64,000 bases of DNA from Rothia nasimurium (GTDB lineage Bacteria; Actinomycetota; Actinomycetes; Actinomycetales; Micrococcaceae). The stretch covers positions 1 through 64,000 of the forward strand of contig NZ_CAKMSS010000005.1 in assembly GCF_928382285.1 (NCBI RefSeq), given 5' to 3'. A program made the position numbers and the translations under genes. Shown one piece after another: positions 18,512 through 27,582 of the stretch (position 1 is the stretch's first letter; each line of letters opens with the position of its first letter). Below the pieces are notes generated by a model. It was given only the letters and a program-made list of their open reading frames with translations. It was not told the DNA's origin and made no database searches.

Positions 18512-20200
18512 TTAGAGGCCCAGGGCCGCGGTCATGTCTGCCTTGAGCAGGGCCAGTTTGGTGCTAGCAACCTGGCGGGCATCGGCTACAGAACCGCTGA
18601 CCGGTACGACTACTTCGAGGTAGCACTTGAGCTTGGGCTCGGTGCCGGAGGGGCGCACGATGACGCGGGTGGAGTCCTCGGTGTAGTAGCGCATACCGTC
18701 GGTGGGTGGCAGGGTTTCAGTGCCCTCGGTGAGGTCTTCAACCGATACCACGGGGGACTCGGCGAGCTCTGCGGGCGGGTTAGCGCGCAGGCGCTTCATC
18801 ATCGCCGGGATCTGGGCGAGGTCGTCAACGCGGACGGAGAGCTGGTCGGTGGCGTAGAGGCCGTGCTTGGTGGCAATCTCGTCGAGAAGCGCGGGGAATG
18901 AGGAACCGGCGTCCTTAAGCTCCTGTGCGTAATCGGCCATGACCAGGGCGGCTGAGATGCCGTCCTTGTCGCGCACCTGGGCGTGGTCTACACAGTAGCC
19001 CAGCGCTTCTTCGTAGCCGAAGGTCAGGTTATCGACGCGGGCAATCCACTTGAAGCCGGTCAGGGTTTCGTAGTGGGCTACCCCCGCGGACTTGGCGATG
19101 GCCCCTGCCAGGCGGGAGGAAACAATCGAGTTGGCGAAGGTTGCGCTTTCGGCGTCGGTGACGGACGCCAGCACCCGGGTAGCCAGGATCGCTCCGGCTT
19201 CGTCGCCGCGCAGCATCGCCCAAGTACCGTTTCGCTTGACAGCGAAAGCCGCGCGGTCGGCGTCCGGATCGTTGGCAATGATGAGGTCAGCGTCAATCTT
19301 CTCAGCCAGAGCCATAGCCAAATCAAGGGCACCGGGCTCTTCGGGATTAGGGAAGGCGACGGTGGAGAAGAGCGGGTCGGGCTCAGCCTGTTCAGGTACG
19401 AGGGTGACGTTGGTGAAGCCAGCCTGACGCAGCACAGCTTCAGCGGTCTGACCGCCTACACCGTGCATGGGGGTCAGAACGATCTTGAGGTCGCGTTCCT
19501 TCTGTTCGACCAGGGGAGTGACGCGGGCGATGTAGTCGGTAGCCACGCTCTCGGGCAGGACCGTCCAGCCGTCAGCGGCCAGTACCGGGGGTTCAACAGC
19601 GGAGATGGCGGCTGCGATATCCCCGTCGTAGGGAGGAATGATCTGGGCGCCGCGGGCACCTGGCTCAACGGCTGCTCCGCCCAGGTAGACCTTGTAGCCG
19701 TTGTCGTTGGGCGGGTTGTGGGAGGCCGTGACCATGACGCCAATTTCAGCCCCGTATTCGCGGGTTGCCCAGGCGGTCACAGGAGTGGGCAGGGCTGAGG
19801 GCATGAGGTGAACTTCAATGCCGGCAGCGGTGAAGATGGCGGCGGTGTCGAGGGCAAAGACGTCCGAATTCTTGCGGGCGTCAAAACCCACCACAGCAGA
19901 AATCTTCTCCCAGCCCTCGGCGGACGCGCGCGCAGTGGCGTAGTCTGCTAGGCCCTGGGCGGCACGCTGAACGACAACGCGGTTCATGCGCATGGGGCCA
20001 GCACCCAGTTCGGCGCGCAGACCCGCGGTGCCGAATTGCAGGGTGCCAGAGAAACGGTCGGCCAAATCGGCGGCTGCTCCCTCATCGCCGGCCTCAACCT
20101 GGGCAATGATGCCCTCAAGCTGGGCTTTGGTTTCAGCGTCGGGGTCGATAGCGGCCCAGGCGCGGGCCTGTTCAAGAAGCTGTTGAGTATCTAGTGACAT
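18512..20200 (-). CDS. Phospho-sugar mutase (phosphopento/phosphohexomutase)
   Basis: The 562-residue protein belongs to the alpha-D-phosphohexomutase superfamily. It has the catalytic-serine loop [11 protein letters not shown] (about residue 150), the metal loop DPDADRAAF (about 315), the sugar-specificity loop [11 protein letters not shown] (about 400) and the phosphate-binding [15 protein letters not shown] (about 520). The length and the EEALG loop match the PGM2/PgcA subgroup, whose members act on ribose- and deoxyribose-1-phosphate as well as glucose-1-phosphate. Its place between punA and deoC supports a phosphopentomutase role, converting deoxyribose-1-phosphate to the 5-phosphate. 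Spacing is 17 bp from punA and 29 bp to deoC. Confidence 0.93.
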   Translation of the reverse strand: MSLDTQQLLEQARAWAAIDPDAETKAQLEGIIAQVEAGDEGAAADLADRFSGTLQFGTAGLRAELGAGPMRMNRVVVQRAAQGLADYATARASAEGWEKISAVVGFDARKNSDVFALDTAAIFTAAGIEVHLMPSALPTPVTAWATREYGAEIGVMVTASHNPPNDNGYKVYLGGAAVEPGARGAQIIPPYDGDIAAAISAVEPPVLAADGWTVLPESVATDYIARVTPLVEQKERDLKIVLTPMHGVGGQTAEAVLRQAGFTNVTLVPEQAEPDPLFSTVAFPNPEEPGALDLAMALAEKIDADLIIANDPDADRAAFAVKRNGTWAMLRGDEAGAILATRVLASVTDAESATFANSIVSSRLAGAIAKSAGVAHYETLTGFKWIARVDNLTFGYEEALGYCVDHAQVRDKDGISAALVMADYAQELKDAGSSFPALLDEIATKHGLYATDQLSVRVDDLAQIPAMMKRLRANPPAELAESPVVSVEDLTEGTETLPPTDGMRYYTEDSTRVIVRPSGTEPKLKCYLEVVVPVSGSVADARQVASTKLALLKADMTAALGL

Positions 20201-20217
20201 GGGGTTTCCTTGTGTGC

Positions 20218-21060
20218 TTAGAGGGCCGCAATAATATCTGCGAGCAGACGGGAAATGCGGGGGCCAGCAGCTTCGCCAGCTTCGATGACCTCGGCGTGGG
20301 ACAGCGGGGTCTCCTGAATACCGGCAGCCAGGTTGGTGACCAGTGAAATGCCGAAGACCTCAAGACCCGCAGCGCGGGCAGCGATGGCTTCAAGAGCGGT
20401 GGACATGCCCACCAGGTCAGCACCCAGTACACCTGCCATCTTGACCTCGGCCGGGGTTTCGTAGTGGGGGCCGGGGAACTGCATGTAGACACCCTCCTGC
20501 AGGGAGGGGTCAATGCCGCGGGCAATCTCGCGGATGCGCGGAGAATACAGGTCGGTCAGGTCAACGAAGTGGGCACCGGTCAGCGGGGACGCCGAGGTGA
20601 AGTTCAGGTGGTCAGAAATCAGGACGGGTTCCCCGGCTGAGTAGACGGGGTTCAGGCCGCCGCAGCCGTTGGTGAGAATCATGGTGTCAGCGCCGGATGC
20701 GGCTGCGGTGCGCACACCGTGGACGACGGCCTCAACGCCACGCCCCTCGTAGTAGTGGGTGCGGGAGCCAATCACCAGGGCTCGCTTACCGTTCTCGGTC
20801 AGGATAGAGGTCAGGGTACCGGGGTGGCCCACGACGGCAGCCTTGTGGAAACCGGGGACCTCGTCGGCAGAGAGCACGTGGGTGGCTTCGCCAATGAGGG
20901 AGGCAGCTTCGCCCCAGCCCGACCCCAGCGTCAGCGCCAGGTCGTGCTTCTCGACGCCGGTTTTCTCGGCAATGAACTCCGCGGCCTCACGGGCACGAAC
21001 CAGTGCCGGGTGGTGAGGGTCAGCGGTGGAAACAGCGGAAATATTTGAATCATTCAACAC
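20218..21060 (-). CDS. punA: Purine-nucleoside phosphorylase
   Basis: The 280-residue protein is a trimeric-type purine-nucleoside phosphorylase. Signatures are LTLGSGWGEAA (phosphate loop), SRTHYYEGRGVEAVVHGVR, TNGCGGLNP, FPGPHYETPAEVKM (purine pocket), GMSTALEAIAARAAG and LVTNLAAGIQ. It phosphorolyses purine (deoxy)nucleosides to base and (deoxy)ribose-1-phosphate, which the next gene's mutase would process. A much longer open frame runs upstream to 21594, but that part is antisense to lpdA. Family length fits GTG at 21060 (or TTG at 21057), preceded by AGAAGG. The start is therefore uncertain by one codon. The promoter region is shared with the divergent lpdA gene. Confidence 0.93.
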   Translation of the reverse strand: MLNDSNISAVSTADPHHPALVRAREAAEFIAEKTGVEKHDLALTLGSGWGEAASLIGEATHVLSADEVPGFHKAAVVGHPGTLTSILTENGKRALVIGSRTHYYEGRGVEAVVHGVRTAAASGADTMILTNGCGGLNPVYSAGEPVLISDHLNFTSASPLTGAHFVDLTDLYSPRIREIARGIDPSLQEGVYMQFPGPHYETPAEVKMAGVLGADLVGMSTALEAIAARAAGLEVFGISLVTNLAAGIQETPLSHAEVIEAGEAAGPRISRLLADIIAAL

Positions 21061-21088
21061 CCTTCTACGGTACCAAACCTGCCCAGAG

Positions 21089-21117
21089 TTGAGCGTGCGT
21101 GCGATGTGCGACACAAT
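21089..21117 (+). promoter_or_regulatory. Probable lpdA promoter for leaderless transcript
   Basis: TTGAGC (21089-21094), a 17-bp spacer and CACAAT (21112-21117) precede a GTG at 21124 by 6 bases. This places the transcription start at or next to the start codon. Confidence 0.5.
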
Positions 21118-21123
21118 AAAGGG

Positions 21124-22542
21124 GTGACTCTCAAAACAGACTACGCATCGCACAAAATTGTCATTCTCGGCGGTGGCCCCGGCGGTTATGAAGCCGCCCT
21201 GGTCGCTGCAAGCCACGGCGCCGACGTCACTATCATCGAAGATAAGGGCATGGGCGGCTCGGCCGTCCTCACCGACGTTGTACCCTCCAAAACCCTGATT
21301 GCCAGTGCGGACGCCCGCAACCGCTTCGGCAAGGCCCAGGAGCTCGCTATTTCGGTGGGCGATAATGACGCGCCGCCGCCCATTTCGGTTGACCTGGCCA
21401 AGGTAAATAAGCGTCTGATTGACCTGGCTCATCAGCAGTCCCACGATATTAAACGCACCCTTGAACGTAGCGGCGTCAAAGTGATTGATGGCCGCGGCAA
21501 GCTGGTGGACCGCCACACCGTGCAGGTGACCGATTCCAGCGGGCTGACCTATGACCTGACCACCGAGTTCATCATTCTGGCGGTGGGTACCCACCCCCGC
21601 GAGCTGCCCACCGCTAAGCCGGACGGTAAGCGCATTCTCAACTGGACCCAGCTCTACTCACTTGAAGAACTCCCCGAAGATCTGATTGTGGTCGGGTCCG
21701 GTGTGACCGGTGCAGAGTTCGCCTCGGCCTACAACGGTTTGGGCTCGCGGGTTACCCTGATTTCCTCCCGTGACCGAGTGCTGCCCGGTGAGGACGAGGA
21801 CGCCGCGACCGTCCTTGAAAATGTTTTTGAACGTAAGGGCGTGCGCGTTATGCCCCGCTCCCGCGCAGAAGCCGCCTGCTACAACGAGGCCGGTGACGGC
21901 GTCATTGTCACCCTGGGGGACGGGCGCAAGGTAGCTGGCTCCCATGTGCTGATTGCTGTTGGTTCGATTCCCAACACCGAAAATCTGGGTCTTGAGGACG
22001 CCGGGGTTGAGGTCAGCGAATCAGGGCACATTAACGTGGATCGCGTCTCCCGCACTAACATCCCCAATATTTATGCGGCAGGTGACTGTACCGGGGTTTA
22101 CCCTCTGGCTTCTGTTGCCGCGATGCAGGGGCGCGTTGCCGTTTCGCACATGCTGGGCGACATCGTCAAGCCTCTGCGCACCCACCAGGTTGCCGCCAAC
22201 ATCTTTACGGCCCCTGAAATTGCAACTGTCGGAGTGAGCCAGAGCGAAATTGAGTCGGGGAAGTACCAGGCAGATATGGTCATGCTGCCGCTGGCGACCA
22301 ACCCGCGCGCCAAGATGATGGCGGTAGAGGACGGCTTCATCAAAATCTTTGCCCGCAAGCACTCTGGAACCGTTATCGGCGGTGTGGTGGTAGGCCCCCG
22401 CGCCTCAGAGCTCATCTTCCCGCTGTCTCTGGCCGTTGATAAGAAGCTGCATGTCGACGATATTGCTGAGACCTTCACGGTCTACCCCTCGCTGACCGGC
22501 TCTATCTCAGAAGCTGCGCGGCAGCTACACACTATGCAGTAG
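21124..22542 (+). CDS. lpdA: LpdA-type NAD(P)H:quinone flavoprotein reductase
   Basis: The 472-residue protein belongs to the flavoprotein disulfide reductase superfamily. The FAD dinucleotide fold is IVILGGGPGGYEAAL (about residue 10), the NAD(P) fold is IVVGSGVTGAEFASAY (about 190), and the second FAD motif is IYAAGDCTGVYPLASVA (about 315). A dimerization domain follows. The redox-active CxxxxC pair is absent: the expected site reads GGSAVLTDVVPSKTL. That is the hallmark of mycobacterial LpdA, which reduces quinones rather than lipoamide. GTG at 21124 is preferred over GTG at 21106 because a promoter-like pair lies just upstream and the family starts there. Confidence 0.92.
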   Translation: MTLKTDYASHKIVILGGGPGGYEAALVAASHGADVTIIEDKGMGGSAVLTDVVPSKTLIASADARNRFGKAQELAISVGDNDAPPPISVDLAKVNKRLIDLAHQQSHDIKRTLERSGVKVIDGRGKLVDRHTVQVTDSSGLTYDLTTEFIILAVGTHPRELPTAKPDGKRILNWTQLYSLEELPEDLIVVGSGVTGAEFASAYNGLGSRVTLISSRDRVLPGEDEDAATVLENVFERKGVRVMPRSRAEAACYNEAGDGVIVTLGDGRKVAGSHVLIAVGSIPNTENLGLEDAGVEVSESGHINVDRVSRTNIPNIYAAGDCTGVYPLASVAAMQGRVAVSHMLGDIVKPLRTHQVAANIFTAPEIATVGVSQSEIESGKYQADMVMLPLATNPRAKMMAVEDGFIKIFARKHSGTVIGGVVVGPRASELIFPLSLAVDKKLHVDDIAETFTVYPSLTGSISEAARQLHTMQ

Positions 22543-22548
22543 TAGATG

Positions 22549-22666
22549 AAAAGGGGAGGGGTAACGCCCGCTCTTGCCGACTAACCTTCTCGCTGGCTCG
22601 CAAGCTCGCAAGCGATTCATGCCAGCCCCAGCCAGTCGGCTCCGAACGGGCGCTACCCCTCCCTTT
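22549..22666. repeat. Interspersed terminator-embedded repeat, copy A
   Basis: Outer arms (22549-22570 with 22647-22666) pair over about 20 bp. Inside, GCCGACT (22576-22582) pairs with AGTCGGC (22634-22640). The conserved core GCGATTCATGCCAGCCCC lies at 22612-22629, preceded by TCTCGCTGGCTCGC. It fills the gap between convergent lpdA and the MHS transporter gene and likely terminates both. Confidence 0.75.
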
Positions 22667-22684
22667 GTGTCGTAAAGCTTTAGC

Positions 22685-24079
22685 TTACTTAGCGCGGGCC
22701 ATGGTGGTTAGGTCCACGTCGCGGGTTTCATGGGTGATTGCCATGAAGATCAGAGTGAGCAGACCTGCGCCGGCCAGGTAGAGGCCGACTGCGCCCACAC
22801 CACCGTTGGCGTTCAGCCACACCGCGGCATAGGGGGTCAGTGCTGCGCCCAGGATGGATGCGACGTTGTAGCTGATACCTGAGGCGGTGTAGCGGACGTT
22901 GGTGGGGAAGAGTTCGGGCAGGTAGGCGCTCATGGAGCCGAAGGTCAGGCCCATGAGGGTCATGCCGATGGCCATGAAGAGGACGATGCGGCCGGTGTTG
23001 GCGTCCTCACCGGTACCAACGACGGAGGGGTCCATGAGGAAGCCGAAGGAGAGGCCGAAGATGATGATGGCGCCGGTGATGACGAGCTGGGATGAGCGGC
23101 GGCCGTACTTGTCGGCTAGCCAGCCGGAGACCGGGACCATGGCTGCGAAGAAGAGAATGGTGATGAGCTGGATGACCAGGAATTCGCGGTAGGCGATGCC
23201 CAGGCCGCCCTTTTCTACCTTGCCGATGCCGAAGGAGAGGATCCAGGCGGTCATGAGGTAGAAGAGTACGTAGGTGGCGAGCATGATGAAGGTGCCCTGG
23301 ATCATGGGCCACCAGGCTACCTTGAAGGCTTCTGCGAGCGGGGTCTTGACCTTTTCGTCTTTTTCGAGGGCCTGTTTGAAGACGGGGGTTTCTTCGAGCT
23401 TGAAGCGCACGTAGAGGCCGACTGCGACCATGACGATGGAGGCGATGAAGGGGATGCGCCAGCCCCAGACGAGGAAGTTGTGGTCGATGGTGTCGCCGGC
23501 GGCCAGTGAGGTGAAGCCCATGGTGACGGTCAGAAGCAACATGAAGCCGTTGGCCAGGATGAAGCCGAACGGGGCACCTAGCTGGGGCCACATGGCGGCG
23601 CGGGCGCGCTTTCCTTCTTCAGCGTATTCGGTGGCTAGCAGGGCTGCACCTGACCATTCGCCGCCGAGGCCTAGGCCCTGGCAGAAGCGCAGGATGGTCA
23701 GCATGGCCGGTGCCCAGAGGCCGATCTGGTAGTAGGTTGGGAGCAGACCGATGAGGAAGGTTGCGATGCCCATGGTCAGGAGTGCGCCGACCAGGGTTGC
23801 CTTGCGGCCTACCTTATCGCCGAAGTGGCCAAAGACGATGGAGCCGATGGGGCGGGCGATGAAGGCTGCGCCGAAGGTCGCCATGGAGGCGAGGAGCTTG
23901 GCGGTGTCGTCCTCGCCGGTGAAGAAGAGGGCGGGGAAGACTGCCACGGCGGCGGTGGCGTAGATGTAGAAGTCGTAGAACTCGATGGTGGTGCCGATGA
24001 GTGACGCCAGGATGACGCGGCTGCGGGGCACGGTCTGCTCGGTGGCAGAGGATGCTGGGGTGGCGGTTGTGGTGCTCAC
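22685..24079 (-). CDS. MHS-family MFS metabolite:proton symporter
   Basis: The 464-residue protein has twelve membrane segments and the major facilitator loop motif GHFGDKVGRKATLVGALLTMG between helices 2 and 3. The N-terminal GTTIEFYDFYIYATAAVAVFPALFF helix and GLGLGGEWSGAALLATEYA segment are diagnostic of the metabolite:H+ symporter (MHS) branch. Its members import citrate, alpha-ketoglutarate, proline/betaine, shikimate or similar small organic acids. The substrate cannot be assigned. The gene stands alone between copy A of the repeat and the terminator after the biotin carboxylase gene. Confidence 0.9.
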   Translation of the reverse strand: MSTTTATPASSATEQTVPRSRVILASLIGTTIEFYDFYIYATAAVAVFPALFFTGEDDTAKLLASMATFGAAFIARPIGSIVFGHFGDKVGRKATLVGALLTMGIATFLIGLLPTYYQIGLWAPAMLTILRFCQGLGLGGEWSGAALLATEYAEEGKRARAAMWPQLGAPFGFILANGFMLLLTVTMGFTSLAAGDTIDHNFLVWGWRIPFIASIVMVAVGLYVRFKLEETPVFKQALEKDEKVKTPLAEAFKVAWWPMIQGTFIMLATYVLFYLMTAWILSFGIGKVEKGGLGIAYREFLVIQLITILFFAAMVPVSGWLADKYGRRSSQLVITGAIIIFGLSFGFLMDPSVVGTGEDANTGRIVLFMAIGMTLMGLTFGSMSAYLPELFPTNVRYTASGISYNVASILGAALTPYAAVWLNANGGVGAVGLYLAGAGLLTLIFMAITHETRDVDLTTMARAK

Positions 24080-24204
24080 AGGATCTCTCTGAGGGGGTGT
24101 GGAATGTGTTGAATAGTTTTACTCTAAAACTGGCGTTCTCTATGTGAAACTTCAATTCCACTATGTGAGCTTGTGTGCGTTGGGTATAGGTGGCAGTGGA
24201 TATA

Positions 24205-24247
24205 AACTAGACCCCCTTACCTGGTGGCAAGGGGGCCTGGCCTAGTT
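24205..24247 (-). terminator. Terminator of biotin carboxylase gene
   Basis: Arms CCCCCTT (24212-24218) and AAGGGGG (24229-24235) pair, and an outer AACTAG/CTAGTT pair extends the stem. It lies 15 bp after the carboxylase stop on the minus strand. Confidence 0.65.
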
Positions 24248-24261
24248 CGTACGCCGTGTTT

Positions 24262-26079
24262 TTATTTGATGGTGGCGATAATTGCCCCGGCTGAGACGGT
24301 GTCGCCTGCCTTGAGCTTGAGCCCGGTGACCTTGCCTGCCTTGTGAGCGGTGATAGGCTGCTCCATCTTCATGGCTTCCAGTACAACGATCAAATCGCCT
24401 TCGGCGACCTTGGCGCCGTCCTTGCTGGCAACCTTGACGATGGTACCCTGCATGGGGCTGGTGAGCTCATTGCTGTTGGCAGAGCCGGACGCGCCCCCGC
24501 GGCTTGAGCGGGACTTGCGGGCCTTGGATGCGGCGGCGGGCTTGGTGGTAGTACCACCCAGGGCGGGTAGAACAACTTCCATGCGCTTGCCATTGACCTC
24601 AACGGTAATCTTCTGGCGCTCTTCATCGGCCTCAGCCAGGGTGAGGGCACCGTCGTAGGCGGGCAGGGTGTTCTTGAACTCGGTTTCAATCCAGCGGGTA
24701 TGAACAGCAAAGTCACCGCCGGGGGCAGGGGCGAAGGCAGGCTCATCGAGCACGGCGCGGTGGAAGTTGGTAACGGTGGGCATACCCTCGATGACCAGCT
24801 CGCCCAGGGCACGGCGGGCTCGCTGTAGGGCCTGTTCGCGGGTGGCGCCGGTGACGATGAGCTTAGCAATCATGGAGTCAAAGTTGCCGCTGACGGTATC
24901 GCCTGCGATAACTCCGGAATCCCAGCGGACGCCCGGGCCGGTGGGTATAACCAGCTTCTCGATGGTGCCGGGGGAGGGCATGAAGCTGCGGCCGGCGTCC
25001 TCACCGTTAATGCGGAACTCGAAGGAGTGGCCGCGCACCTCGGGGTCGGTGGTTTCGATAGTCTCACCGCGGGCGATGCGGAACTGCTCGCGCACCAGGT
25101 CAATGCCGGTGACCTCTTCGGAGACCGGGTGCTCAACCTGCAGGCGGGTGTTAACCTCGAGGAAGGAGATGGTGCCGTCGGTACCCACCAGGAATTCGCA
25201 GGTACCGGCGCCCTGGTAGCCTGCCTCGCGCAGGATAGCCTTGGACGCCTCGTACAGGCGCTCGTTCTGTTCCTTGGTCAGGTAGGGAGCCGGGGCCTCT
25301 TCTACCAGCTTCTGGTTGCGGCGCTGCAGGGAGCAGTCGCGGGTCGAAACAACCATAACATTGCCGTGGGCGTCGGCCAGGCACTGGGTTTCAACGTGAC
25401 GGGGGGAGTCAAGGAAGCGCTCAATGAAGCACTCGCCGCGGCCAAAAGCGGCGATAGCCTCGCGGACAGCTGACTCGTAGAGCTCCCCGATACCCTCGCG
25501 CTCGCGGGCGACCTTGATGCCTCGCCCACCGCCGCCAAAAGCTGCCTTGATAGCAACGGGCAGGCCGTACTCGTCCGCAAATTTTTCAACCTCAGCGGCG
25601 CTCTTGACCGGGTCCTTGGTGCCGGGAACCAGCGGGGCGCCGACCTTCTCGGCGATATGGCGGGCGGCTACCTTGTCGCCCAGGCGGTTGATGGACTCGG
25701 GGGAGGGGCCAATCCAGGTTAGACCGGCGTCGATGACCTGCTGGGCGAACTGGGCGTTCTCAGAAAGAAAACCGTAACCGGGGTGCACGGCGTCGGCGCC
25801 AGAGCGCTTAGCAACCTCAAGTAGCTTGTCCATGACTAGGTAGGACTCCGCTGCGGTAGTGCCGCCCAGGGCATAGGACTCGTCAGCTAGCAGCACGTGC
25901 TGGGCCTCGCGGTCGGGGTCTGCATAGACCGCAACGGTTGAGATGCCCTCGTCCTGGGCAGCCCGGATGACGCGCACGGCAATCTCACCGCGGTTGGCAA
26001 TCAGTACCTTGCTGACGGGGCCGGTGTGGCGACCCTTCACCGGGGTAAAGGTCTGGGCCAGGTCATTGTGTGCAGTCAC
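24262..26079 (-). CDS. Acetyl/propionyl-CoA carboxylase alpha subunit (biotin carboxylase + BCCP)
   Basis: The 605-residue protein fuses biotin carboxylase and biotin carboxyl carrier domains, as in AccA3 of mycobacteria. [18 protein letters not shown] opens the N-terminal domain (about residue 24). The ATP-grasp loop [37 protein letters not shown] and [16 protein letters not shown] follow. The C-terminal carrier has the biotinylation motif [10 protein letters not shown] (about residue 570). It carboxylates biotin with ATP and bicarbonate for the carboxyltransferase encoded at 34.5-36.1 kb. GTG at 26079 is preceded by GAGGAG. It follows maf on the same strand; in mycobacteria maf and accA3 are likewise close neighbours. 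Confidence 0.96.
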   Translation of the reverse strand: MTAHNDLAQTFTPVKGRHTGPVSKVLIANRGEIAVRVIRAAQDEGISTVAVYADPDREAQHVLLADESYALGGTTAAESYLVMDKLLEVAKRSGADAVHPGYGFLSENAQFAQQVIDAGLTWIGPSPESINRLGDKVAARHIAEKVGAPLVPGTKDPVKSAAEVEKFADEYGLPVAIKAAFGGGGRGIKVAREREGIGELYESAVREAIAAFGRGECFIERFLDSPRHVETQCLADAHGNVMVVSTRDCSLQRRNQKLVEEAPAPYLTKEQNERLYEASKAILREAGYQGAGTCEFLVGTDGTISFLEVNTRLQVEHPVSEEVTGIDLVREQFRIARGETIETTDPEVRGHSFEFRINGEDAGRSFMPSPGTIEKLVIPTGPGVRWDSGVIAGDTVSGNFDSMIAKLIVTGATREQALQRARRALGELVIEGMPTVTNFHRAVLDEPAFAPAPGGDFAVHTRWIETEFKNTLPAYDGALTLAEADEERQKITVEVNGKRMEVVLPALGGTTTKPAAASKARKSRSSRGGASGSANSNELTSPMQGTIVKVASKDGAKVAEGDLIVVLEAMKMEQPITAHKAGKVTGLKLKAGDTVSAGAIIATIK

Positions 26080-26141
26080 TGTAAAGCTCCTCGGGTTGAT
26101 GCGCCGTGCTGGCGTGCCGGTGCTGGCAGGTACGCATTGCT

Positions 26142-26168
26142 ATGAGGCGCCGAGTCTCGGCGCCTCAT
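26142..26168 (-). terminator. Perfect hairpin between maf and carboxylase gene
   Basis: Arms of 13 bp (26142-26154 and 26156-26168) are perfect but have no clear T tract on either side. It may attenuate transcription between maf and the carboxylase gene instead of ending it. Confidence 0.5.
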
Positions 26169-26187
26169 AAAAGTCGTATCTTGAAAT

Positions 26188-26898
26188 TTATCGCGAATTT
26201 TTCCAAATGTCGCTGATTGAAACACCGAAGTTGGCCAGCATTGTGCGCAGGGCGTGAACGGAGAGCCCCACCACCGTGTGGTATTCACCCTCGATACCCC
26301 GAATAAAAGCGGCACCGAAACCGTCAATAGTGAAAGAACCGGCTACCCACAGGGGCTCCCCGGTGGCCACATAGCGCTGGGCTTCTTCTTCGCTGAAAGT
26401 GTCGAAGTGGACGGTTGCTGTGCGCAACTCGCTGGCCTCGGGGTGCTTACTATTTGCTGTGTTCTGGGTAGCCTCTCGGGTATCGACCAGCCAATGCCCG
26501 GTGTGGAGCTGTCCGCTGCGTCCGCTCATAGAGGTGATGCGTTCTAAGGCTTTCTCGGCGCTACCGGGCTTGCCGTAAGCAACACCGTCGAGCTCGAAAA
26601 CAGAGTCGCAGCCCAGGACCAGGGCACCGGCCGCTTCAGGCAGGGCCGCAACAGCCTGTGCCTTAGCCTTGGCTAGGAGCTGAGCTGTTTGTGCAGGTGT
26701 GATGTCACCTAGGCCGGCCTCGTAGGCGGCCTGCTGAGCCTCGCGCAGGGCAGCGTCCTCATCGACATCGCTGACTATAACGGTGAAGCGGACGCCGGCG
26801 TCCTCCAGGAGTTTCTTACGGGCAGGGGATGAGGAGGCAAGGACGAGCCGCACCGGCTGTTCGCCCGCTAGGGCTGCGGTTTCAGTAGGGTTGTGCAT
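26188..26898 (-). CDS. maf: Maf-like nucleotide pyrophosphatase
   Basis: The 236-residue protein is a Maf/YhdE family nucleoside triphosphate pyrophosphatase thought to remove non-canonical or modified nucleotides. Signatures are LVLASSSPARKKLLEDAGV (about residue 15), the VLGCDSVFELDG metal-site segment and ATGEPLWVAGSFTIDGFGAAFI with VVGLSVHAL near the end. A longer frame to 26964 exists, but the ATG at 26898 matches family length. A TAGACT hexamer lies 7 bases before it, suggesting a leaderless transcript. The carboxylase gene follows 108 bp downstream. The accE gene, its usual partner upstream, is displaced by about 7 kb. Confidence 0.9.
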   Translation of the reverse strand: MHNPTETAALAGEQPVRLVLASSSPARKKLLEDAGVRFTVIVSDVDEDAALREAQQAAYEAGLGDITPAQTAQLLAKAKAQAVAALPEAAGALVLGCDSVFELDGVAYGKPGSAEKALERITSMSGRSGQLHTGHWLVDTREATQNTANSKHPEASELRTATVHFDTFSEEEAQRYVATGEPLWVAGSFTIDGFGAAFIRGIEGEYHTVVGLSVHALRTMLANFGVSISDIWKNSR

Positions 26899-26965
26899 GG
26901 GTAACAGTCTAGCGGCGCTGACGAGCCCCGAATCTACAATTTGGGTGATGGGCCAAGTCTGCACC

Positions 26966-26997
26966 TTGGTATGGAGCTGATGGTATCAACTTGGTAT
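26966..26997 (+). promoter_or_regulatory. Possible operator of the Doc toxin-antitoxin operon
   Basis: TTGGTAT occurs at 26966-26972 and 26991-26997 with a related TGGTAT between them. Upstream, CCAAG (26953) and CTTGG (26965) form an inverted repeat. RHH antitoxins commonly autoregulate through short repeats at this position. Confidence 0.35.
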
Positions 26998-27006
26998 TGT
27001 TGGTGT

Positions 27007-27213
27007 ATGGCTCTTACCTTGCGACTTCCTGAAGATTTAGACCACCAGCTTGCAGATTTAGCAGAGCGCGAGCATTTATCTAAGCACTCCCTCATCGTCG
27101 AAAGTGTGCGTCGCATGCTAGAAGAAAGAGAGCATCGGGCCATGGTAGAAGAGGGGCTTGCTTACGCGCTTGAGCATGATGCAAAAACTTTGGAACGACT
27201 AGCCGACTCATAA
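27007..27213 (+). CDS. Ribbon-helix-helix antitoxin
   Basis: The 68-residue protein begins with the strand MALTLRLPEDLDHQLADLAE and helix pair typical of CopG/MetJ-type ribbon-helix-helix DNA-binding proteins. The charged C-terminal half (EEREHRAMVEEGLAYALEHD) is expected to wrap and inhibit the toxin. Its TAA stop is immediately followed by the toxin ATG. The ATG at 27007 is chosen over an in-frame upstream extension because TATTGT lies 6 bases before it, consistent with a leaderless transcript. The pair sits at the left edge of the insert that splits the acc cluster. Confidence 0.8.
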   Translation: MALTLRLPEDLDHQLADLAEREHLSKHSLIVESVRRMLEEREHRAMVEEGLAYALEHDAKTLERLADS

Positions 27214-27582
27214 ATGCAGCGGATTCAACTCGAAATTGCTATTGAGGTTATAACGCGTCTGGGCTTTTACGTTCGAGATGTAGGACTGCTAGATTCAGCC
27301 TTAGAAAGACCTATCACGAGGGTGTATGGAGCTCACGTTTACCCTACGATTCCGCTGGCGGCTGCCGCCCAGAGCGAATCTCTAGCTCGGAACCACGCAC
27401 TGGTTGATGGGAATAAGCGAACCACGCTAATTTTCCTCAATATCTTTTTGCGTATCAACGGATTAAAACATGTGATGGATTCTGATACCTCCTACCGGCT
27501 CATTATGGACATAGCAGAAGGACAGGAGAGCCTTGAGTCAATCGCTAGCAGATTAGAGCCTTTCCTTATTCCTTGGAGCTAG
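27214..27582 (+). CDS. Doc-type (Fic fold) toxin
   Basis: The 122-residue protein is a death-on-curing family toxin. The core motif HALVDGNKRTTLIF (about residues 67-80) is a Doc version of the Fic motif with H, D, G, N, K and R all present, so it is probably active. Doc proteins phosphorylate EF-Tu at the expense of ATP and so stop translation. Preceding segments (AIEVITRLGFYVRDVGLLDSAL and YPTIPLAAAAQSESLARN) match the family. It begins at the base after the antitoxin stop. Its antitoxin is ribbon-helix-helix, not Phd-like. Codon use is slightly more AT-rich than the flanking core genes. Confidence 0.88.
   Translation: MQRIQLEIAIEVITRLGFYVRDVGLLDSALERPITRVYGAHVYPTIPLAAAAQSESLARNHALVDGNKRTTLIFLNIFLRINGLKHVMDSDTSYRLIMDIAEGQESLESIASRLEPFLIPWS

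Noticed and set aside
20218..21594. 458-residue frame covering punA plus an upstream extension
   Set aside because: The extension (21061-21594) is antisense to lpdA, has no family similarity, and family length fits a start at 21060.
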